From contig NZ_JAVALS010000002.1 in NCBI RefSeq assembly GCF_030731045.1, positions 124,001-188,000 of the forward strand: a stretch of DNA of 64,000 nucleotides, read 5' to 3'. Made by a program: the position numbers and the translations under genes. This document shows positions 59,425 through 64,000 of the stretch, piece after piece. The DNA is from Arthrobacter horti (GTDB lineage: Bacteria > Actinomycetota > Actinomycetes > Actinomycetales > Micrococcaceae). Each line of letters starts with the position of its first letter. The stretch's first letter is position 1. The notes beneath the pieces are model-generated. The model was not told the origin of the DNA. It was given only the letters and a program-made list of their open reading frames with translations, and did not search any database.

Positions 59425-60231
59425 TCAGTCCGTGAGCTCGACGATGACGGGGGCGTGGTCGCTGGCGCCCTTGCCCTTGCGTTCTTCGCGGTCGATGACG
59501 GCACCGGTCACGCGGGATGCGAGCGCCGGGGAGGCCATGACGAAGTCGATGCGCATACCCTCCTTCTTGGGGAAGCGCAGCTGCTTGTAGTCCCAGTAGG
59601 TGTAGACGCCGGGGCCCGGGTTGAAGGGGCGGACCACCTCCTTGAAGGTGGCCTCCTCGAAGGCATGGAAGGCGGCGCGTTCCGGGGCGGAGACGTGGGT
59701 CAGGCGTTCCTGGACGAAGAGGTCGATGTCCCAGACGTCGTCGTCCTGGGGCGCGATGTTCCAGTCGCCCATGAGCGCGATCTGGGCCTCGGGGTCGGCG
59801 GCGAGCCAGCCCTCGGCGCCGTTCTTCAGAGTGTCCAGCCACTCAAGCTTGTACGGCATGTGCTCATCGTCCAGGGCACGGCCGTTGGGGACGTAGAGGC
59901 TCCAGACGCGCACGCCGTTGCAGGTGGCGGCGATGGCACGGGCCTCCTGCTCCGGGTTCACGCCGCCCTTGCCGAACTCCGGCTGGCCGGGGAAGGTGCG
60001 CTCCACGTTCTCCAGGCCGACGCGGGAGGCGATGGCCACGCCGTTCCACTGGCTGAAGCCGAAGTGTGCCACCTCGTAGTCCATGCGTTCGAAGAGCTCC
60101 CAGGGGAAGTTCTCGTCCTTGCACTTGGTCTCCTGGATGGCCAGGACATCGCAGTCGCTGCGTTCCAGCCAGGCTTCGACGCGGTCGGCGCGGGCGCGGA
60201 GGGAGTTGACGTTCCAGGTGGCGATCTTCAC
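59425..60231 (-). CDS. xthA: Exodeoxyribonuclease III
   Basis: 268 residues from a GTG start at 60231. The Exo/endo/phosphatase fold is clear: MKIATWNVNSLRARADRVEAWL, metal Glu in QETKCKD, WSLYVPNGRALDDE, GDWNIAPQDDDVWD, and the terminal catalytic SDHAPVIVEL. It hydrolyses AP sites and 3' blocked ends in base excision repair. First gene of a leftward pair with the unknown protein. Confidence 0.94.
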   Translation of the reverse strand: MKIATWNVNSLRARADRVEAWLERSDCDVLAIQETKCKDENFPWELFERMDYEVAHFGFSQWNGVAIASRVGLENVERTFPGQPEFGKGGVNPEQEARAIAATCNGVRVWSLYVPNGRALDDEHMPYKLEWLDTLKNGAEGWLAADPEAQIALMGDWNIAPQDDDVWDIDLFVQERLTHVSAPERAAFHAFEEATFKEVVRPFNPGPGVYTYWDYKQLRFPKKEGMRIDFVMASPALASRVTGAVIDREERKGKGASDHAPVIVELTD

Positions 60232-60292
60232 TGAACCAACTTATCAAGCGGGACTGACGTTGAGCCGGGCCGCCGCTTGTAACCTTGGGCCT

Positions 60293-60931
60293 GTGACGAT
60301 CCTTGCAACTCATCGCCGGTCCACCGTGCGCCGCGTCGCCCTGGCCGTCGGCGTTCCCGTGACAATGCTGCTGACCGCCTGCTCCGCGCCGGGAGGCGGG
60401 ATGCCCGCGCAGGCCGGCCCCGCGCCGTCGTCGTCTTCCACGAGCAGTTTCCATGCCATGGGTGCGGACCCGACGCCCACTGCGTCGGTGAGCGTCGGGA
60501 TCGCTGCCGCGCTGGATTGCGGCACCGTGCCGGTCCGGTTGCCCGAGGTCGCCGCGCTGACGGGTCTGCCGGTAGTGACCGCCACGAAGACCCCGTATGG
60601 ATGCAGCTTCGTGAGCACTCCGGACGCGGGCGGCAGGACCTCCACCGTGCAGGAGGTGAGCCCTCCTGCCTCCGGCAAGGACGGCCTGAACGCCGCGTTC
60701 GATGCGATGGGGAAGACCGGCATGATGGCGTGTGCCTGGGACGATGCCGCGAGGGAGCAGTTCACCTGCATCTCCACGAAGGGGCAGGGCTACAGCGGCA
60801 GCTCCATGACCATGGCCGTTCAGAACGGCAAGACCTGGCAGATCACCACGGCGACCAACATCCCGGAGCACGTGGCCGCCGCGCAGAGCGGTTCCAAGCC
60901 GCTGGCCGCGGCGGTGCGGAAGAGGGGCTGA
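60293..60931 (+). CDS. Putative lipoprotein
   Basis: 212 residues from GTG 60293. An Arg-rich N-terminus and hydrophobic stretch end in the lipobox LLTAC (Cys about 27), followed by a Gly/Pro/Ser linker. The exported domain (about 60-205) has four cysteines (LDCGTV, YGCSFV, MACAWD and FTCIST), probably two disulfides. No family recognised. Convergent with the next lipoprotein gene; their stops are only four bases apart. Confidence 0.75.
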   Translation: MTILATHRRSTVRRVALAVGVPVTMLLTACSAPGGGMPAQAGPAPSSSSTSSFHAMGADPTPTASVSVGIAAALDCGTVPVRLPEVAALTGLPVVTATKTPYGCSFVSTPDAGGRTSTVQEVSPPASGKDGLNAAFDAMGKTGMMACAWDDAAREQFTCISTKGQGYSGSSMTMAVQNGKTWQITTATNIPEHVAAAQSGSKPLAAAVRKRG

Positions 60932-60934
60932 GGG

Positions 60935-62449
60935 TCACGGTGCCTTGAACGTGGTGATCCCGGAATCCGTGAGAACCGCAAGGTATTTCTTGTCCTCGTA
61001 GCCGGCGTCACGGAAGACCTTCTCTGTGAACCCTTTCTCGTCCAGGCGCTTGCCGTCCGCGGTGCACACTCGCTTCGGCCGCACGAGGTCGAAGTCTCGC
61101 CTGCCGCCGTCGGCGTAGGGGGTTCGCATGGACCAGGTCCGGAAAGCAGCGTCCCAGCAGAGGAAGTGGGCGGAACCGTCCACTTCCTCTGTCTTTCCCG
61201 TTGTGAGATCCAGGCGGGTGGCTTTTCCGGCGGCCACATCGATCCAGTACCCCTTCAGTGACGGATTGTTCAGTGTGGCCACACCCATCGCGGGGAGAGG
61301 ATTGCCGAGTTTGTAGGTCCAGCTGATTTTTCCAGTCTTGGCGTCGACTCCGGAGACTTCTGCTTTGACGTTGTCTGCCCGGCCGGGATCATCGGACTCG
61401 ACGCGGCTGGTGTAGTGGCCGCTCAGGTAATGGCACAGAACGAGCATTCCGTCCTGCGGGGTGAGGCCACTGCCGGCAAAGCATGGGCGGAATCCTTGAA
61501 GCTGCCAGCGGGTTTTTCCGGATTCCCGGTCCAGCGCCACCACCCTCAGTGTGGTCAGATCCAGGCCGTAGTCCTGGCCAGGATCAAGCTTCTTGTCTGC
61601 AATACCGCCATACGCCAGCACCGGCAGTTCGGTGTTCTCGTTGAACCAGCCCCAGCCGCCATTGGTCTCTGCACCGGTTCCGAACACATCCTGATAGGGC
61701 CGCTTCCACAGGGCCTTCCCCGCCCGCTGATACTGCACTGACTCCCGCCAGTCGCTGCCGTTCCGGGAGCCTTCAGTGACGATGGACAATTCGTTTCCGA
61801 CCTCGAGCCCGCCGTCACCCACTTGCGGCGCCTTGGGATCTTCGGAGCCGGTCCGGAACTTCTTGGTGGCGAAGTCGAAGCGAAAGCCTTGCGTGTCGAT
61901 GGCGACGTACCCCTTGGCATCGCGCAGCCCGCCGGAGATGCAGAACGAACCGTCGCATTCGCTGGGAAACGTCGACAGCCAGAACGAGGGGTTGGCCGCT
62001 TGAGGAACCACCGAAGTGCCGGTCTTGACGTCTGCGATTACCACCTTGGCCGTACGGACATCGCCGCCGTCGGCACCCAGGAACCCCACGTAGTTCTTGC
62101 CGTCATGCTGAACCGAGGCGATCTCGAAGGTGTGGTTGATCGGCTCGCGTCCCGCCACGGTTTCTGACTTCCACAGCTCCTTGCCGGATTCCGCGTCCCA
62201 GGCGAAGATCTCGGCGGTGCCGGCAGTGGTGGCCGCGATGGCGAGGACGGTGTCGCCGACGACGCGCGGTCCCGCGAGAAGGCTGGTGTCCTTCGACCAC
62301 AGGGCCCGAAGTGGTTGCGTCTCCGCGGCATGTTGACCGTTCGAGTCCGGTCCCATGGCAAAAGAGCCGCAGGCGGACAGGACGATTGACGCCAGAACCG
62401 CTGTTCCGGCCAGGCACAGTTTTCCCAAGCGTGTACGACGAGTGATCAT
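60935..62449 (-). CDS. PQQ-like beta-propeller lipoprotein
   Basis: 504 residues from ATG 62449; an ATG at 62476 is an alternative. Signal peptide with lipobox LSAC (Cys about 27). Repeats of the quinoprotein-propeller type are visible: FAWDAESGKELWKSE, VVALDRESGKTRWQLQG and SGVDAKTGKISWTYKLGN. These support a WD/PQQ-like propeller without clear quinone ligands. Likely an extracytoplasmic binding or assembly protein. Codon use looks somewhat less GC-biased than that of its neighbours. Confidence 0.82.
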   Translation of the reverse strand: MITRRTRLGKLCLAGTAVLASIVLSACGSFAMGPDSNGQHAAETQPLRALWSKDTSLLAGPRVVGDTVLAIAATTAGTAEIFAWDAESGKELWKSETVAGREPINHTFEIASVQHDGKNYVGFLGADGGDVRTAKVVIADVKTGTSVVPQAANPSFWLSTFPSECDGSFCISGGLRDAKGYVAIDTQGFRFDFATKKFRTGSEDPKAPQVGDGGLEVGNELSIVTEGSRNGSDWRESVQYQRAGKALWKRPYQDVFGTGAETNGGWGWFNENTELPVLAYGGIADKKLDPGQDYGLDLTTLRVVALDRESGKTRWQLQGFRPCFAGSGLTPQDGMLVLCHYLSGHYTSRVESDDPGRADNVKAEVSGVDAKTGKISWTYKLGNPLPAMGVATLNNPSLKGYWIDVAAGKATRLDLTTGKTEEVDGSAHFLCWDAAFRTWSMRTPYADGGRRDFDLVRPKRVCTADGKRLDEKGFTEKVFRDAGYEDKKYLAVLTDSGITTFKAP

Positions 62450-62603
62450 GCCCTCCACGCTATTTTCGGGACACATTGCCGCAGTAGCCCCAAAACCTGA
62501 TCTGTGGATAACTTATGACCCGGTCGGTGACGTGACGCAGAAGTCGCCGCGCGCCGACGTCGTCCGCGGAATACCCGGCTGCCCGCCCCGGTTGCCGAAC
62601 CAC

Positions 62604-63740
62604 GTGAGCACACTTTTCACCGAAGCCTCCCTGTCCGCCCCCTCCGGCCGCCTCACTCTGCGCAACCGGACCTTCCTCGCCCCCATGTGCATGTATTCGG
62701 TCGACGCCCGCGACGGCGTCCCGACCCCTTGGCATCTGGTCCATCTCGGGGCACGGGCGGCCGGCGGATTCGGCATGGTGATCGCCGAGGCGACCGCCGT
62801 GGTGCCGGAGGGACGCATCTCGCCCGAGGACCTGGGCCTCTGGAATGACGAGCAAGTGGAGGCCTTCAAGCCGATCACGGCGTTCATCAAGAGCCAGGGC
62901 GCCGCAGCCGGTGTCCAGCTGGCGCACGCCGGCGGCAAGGCCTCCACCTACGGCTGGATCCCGCGCTGGCATTCGCAGGGGCTGAGCGGTTCAGTCCCGG
63001 TCGACGACGGCGGTTGGGTCACCGTGGCGCCGTCCGTCACCACGGTGCACGGGCTGGCGGAGTCGCATGAGCTGACCGTGGAGGAGATCAGGGAGTCGGT
63101 GCAGGCGTGGGCCGCGGCGGCCCGGCGTGCCGATGAGGCCGGGTTCGACTTCATCCAGCTGCACGCCGCCCACGGGTACCTGATCCACCAGTTCCTGTCC
63201 CCGCTGACGAACACGCGGACGGACGAGTATGGCGGGTCGTACGAGGGGCGCACGCGGTACGTGCGGGAGGTTGCGGAGGCGGTGCGCGCCGCGTGGCCGG
63301 CGGAGAAGCCGCTGGGCATCCGCTTCTCCGGGTCTGACTGGGTGGAGGGCGGCTGGACCGTCGAGGAGACCGCGCGGCTGGCCGTGGAGCTGCGGGCCGC
63401 CGGAGTGAGCGTGTTCGACGTGTCGAGCGCGGGGATCGGTGCGTATCACGGTCCGACGGGTCCGGGCTATCAGATCGCGCTCGCGGACCACGTGAAGCGT
63501 GCGCTGGTGGCCGATGCCGCGGAGCGTGGCGCGGCGTACGACTCCTTCGTCACCACGGTCGGTATGATCACGACGGCGCAGCAGGCCGAGCAGGTGCTGG
63601 TGAATGGGCAGGCCGACGGCGTCTCGGTCGCCCGCGCGGCGCTGAAGGAGCCGAACTGGCCGGCGCTCGCGGAGCGGTCCCTGGGCGGTTCCGTTGAGGA
63701 TTCCCCGTTCGCGCAGCAGTACTGGCGCGCGCACTGGTGA
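62604..63740 (+). CDS. Old Yellow Enzyme family NADH:flavin oxidoreductase (YqjM/XenA type)
   Basis: 378 residues from GTG 62604; the open frame reaches back to 62355, but that part lacks family sequence. Thermophilic-like OYE marks are Cys29 (FLAPMCMYS), QLAHAGGKAS, the His pair in HAAHGYLIHQF and GGSYEGRTRYVREV. The FMN-phosphate end is near VGMITTAQQAEQVL and DGVSVARAALKEPNW. The enzyme reduces activated C=C bonds or nitro compounds with NAD(P)H. Monocistronic, followed by a long hairpin. Confidence 0.93.
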   Translation: MSTLFTEASLSAPSGRLTLRNRTFLAPMCMYSVDARDGVPTPWHLVHLGARAAGGFGMVIAEATAVVPEGRISPEDLGLWNDEQVEAFKPITAFIKSQGAAAGVQLAHAGGKASTYGWIPRWHSQGLSGSVPVDDGGWVTVAPSVTTVHGLAESHELTVEEIRESVQAWAAAARRADEAGFDFIQLHAAHGYLIHQFLSPLTNTRTDEYGGSYEGRTRYVREVAEAVRAAWPAEKPLGIRFSGSDWVEGGWTVEETARLAVELRAAGVSVFDVSSAGIGAYHGPTGPGYQIALADHVKRALVADAAERGAAYDSFVTTVGMITTAQQAEQVLVNGQADGVSVARAALKEPNWPALAERSLGGSVEDSPFAQQYWRAHW

Positions 63741-63763
63741 AGTATTGACGGGTCATTCGCTGA

Positions 63764-63825
63764 GTTCGAGGGTTTCGTGGTTGTGCGAGGGCTGCAATCC
63801 CTGGGTAATCACGAAACCCTCGAAC
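63764..63825. terminator. Hairpin after the Old Yellow Enzyme gene
   Basis: Sixteen perfect pairs (63764-63779 with 63810-63825) close a 30-base loop, which holds a small inner stem AGGG/CCCT. It starts 23 bases after the stop codon. No T-tract. Confidence 0.7.
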
Positions 63826-63885
63826 CCAGCAGTCCGTCAGACGGACTCCGCTGAACACCGCATCTGTTCTGGGATTGGAGTGGGC

Positions 63886-64000
63886 GTGAGCAAGTGGCTG
63901 TGGATGATCTGGCCGCTGGCCATCATGATGGTGGGTCTGTGGTTTCTGTCCGATTCTCTGTTCGCCAGGACGGGGTCCACCATGGGGCAGGTCGAGCAGT
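63886..64000 (+). CDS. Partial small membrane protein gene (3' end beyond window)
   Basis: GTG 63886 with GGAG five bases upstream opens a frame of 38 codons to the window end. Residues 3-24 (KWLWMIWPLAIMMVGLWFLS) form a membrane helix at the very N-terminus. Too short to identify. Confidence 0.5.
   Translation, partial: MSKWLWMIWPLAIMMVGLWFLSDSLFARTGSTMGQVEQ

Overview
The window is GC-rich chromosomal DNA of an actinobacterium, most likely an Arthrobacter-type member of the Micrococcaceae. The signs are frequent GTG starts, ATGA and GTGA gene overlaps, an MndD/HPCD-type homoprotocatechuate dioxygenase and a copper amine oxidase of the kinds known from Arthrobacter and Brevibacterium, a DUF222-HNH protein, and Asp23/DUF2273/AmaP-type envelope genes. 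I see no phage, insertion sequence, CRISPR array, rRNA or replication origin. It reads as a stable chromosome rich in catabolic gene clusters.

Layout. 1-7.1 kb: a ketoaldonate/L-idonate type sugar-acid locus. A beta-hydroxyacid dehydrogenase is divergent from a D-2-hydroxyacid dehydrogenase and an IclR regulator, followed by MHS transporter, SDR, FAH-family protein and idnD-like dehydrogenase; matching IclR-type palindromes lie in both promoters. 7.1-17.1 kb: MFS and purine permeases, a CopC-like protein, membrane and stress proteins, an NlpC/P60 endopeptidase, a CDF metal exporter and a small zincin. 17.13-17.55 kb: tRNA-Glu, tRNA-Asp, tRNA-Phe and an intrinsic terminator. 17.6-21.6 kb: an ICMT-like methyltransferase, a flavin monooxygenase and a DUF222-HNH protein. 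21.6-26.4 kb: an unusual Rid / DUF1028 / M20 amidohydrolase / aspartase operon divergent from a LysR regulator. 26.4-32.9 kb: amine catabolism with TetR, copper amine oxidase, a His/Met-rich membrane protein, aldehyde dehydrogenase, APC permease and SDR. 33.7-38.7 kb: an MHS transporter, a secreted coiled-coil protein with a His-rich tail, and a five-gene Asp23/AmaP envelope cluster. 38.8-45.3 kb: a GH13 glucosidase divergent from an ATPase-less sugar ABC transporter and a LacI regulator. 45.4-53.8 kb: a seven-gene homoprotocatechuate meta-cleavage operon (FAD monooxygenase, HpaI, HpaH, HpaD, HpaE, GntR, and an FAH-RraA fusion in place of HpaG) behind tandem GntR palindromes. 54-58.5 kb: nitronate monooxygenase, aromatic aminotransferase, Lrp and a ThDP decarboxylase-like enzyme with a 13-codon leader ORF. 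58.5-64 kb: an unrecognised protein, exonuclease III, two lipoproteins, an Old Yellow Enzyme and a partial gene.

How the parts may fit. The amine oxidase plus aldehyde dehydrogenase (amine route) and the aminotransferase plus ThDP enzyme (Ehrlich-type route) could both supply hydroxyphenylacetates, which the 45-54 kb operon would take through homoprotocatechuate to pyruvate and succinic semialdehyde. This is an inference from gene content, not shown directly. The most unusual items are the FAH-RraA fusion, the Rid/DUF1028/M20/aspartase operon with an arginine-less Rid protein, the leader ORF with two competing hairpins before the ThDP enzyme gene, and a set of long end-of-gene hairpins, two of which share the same mismatch design.
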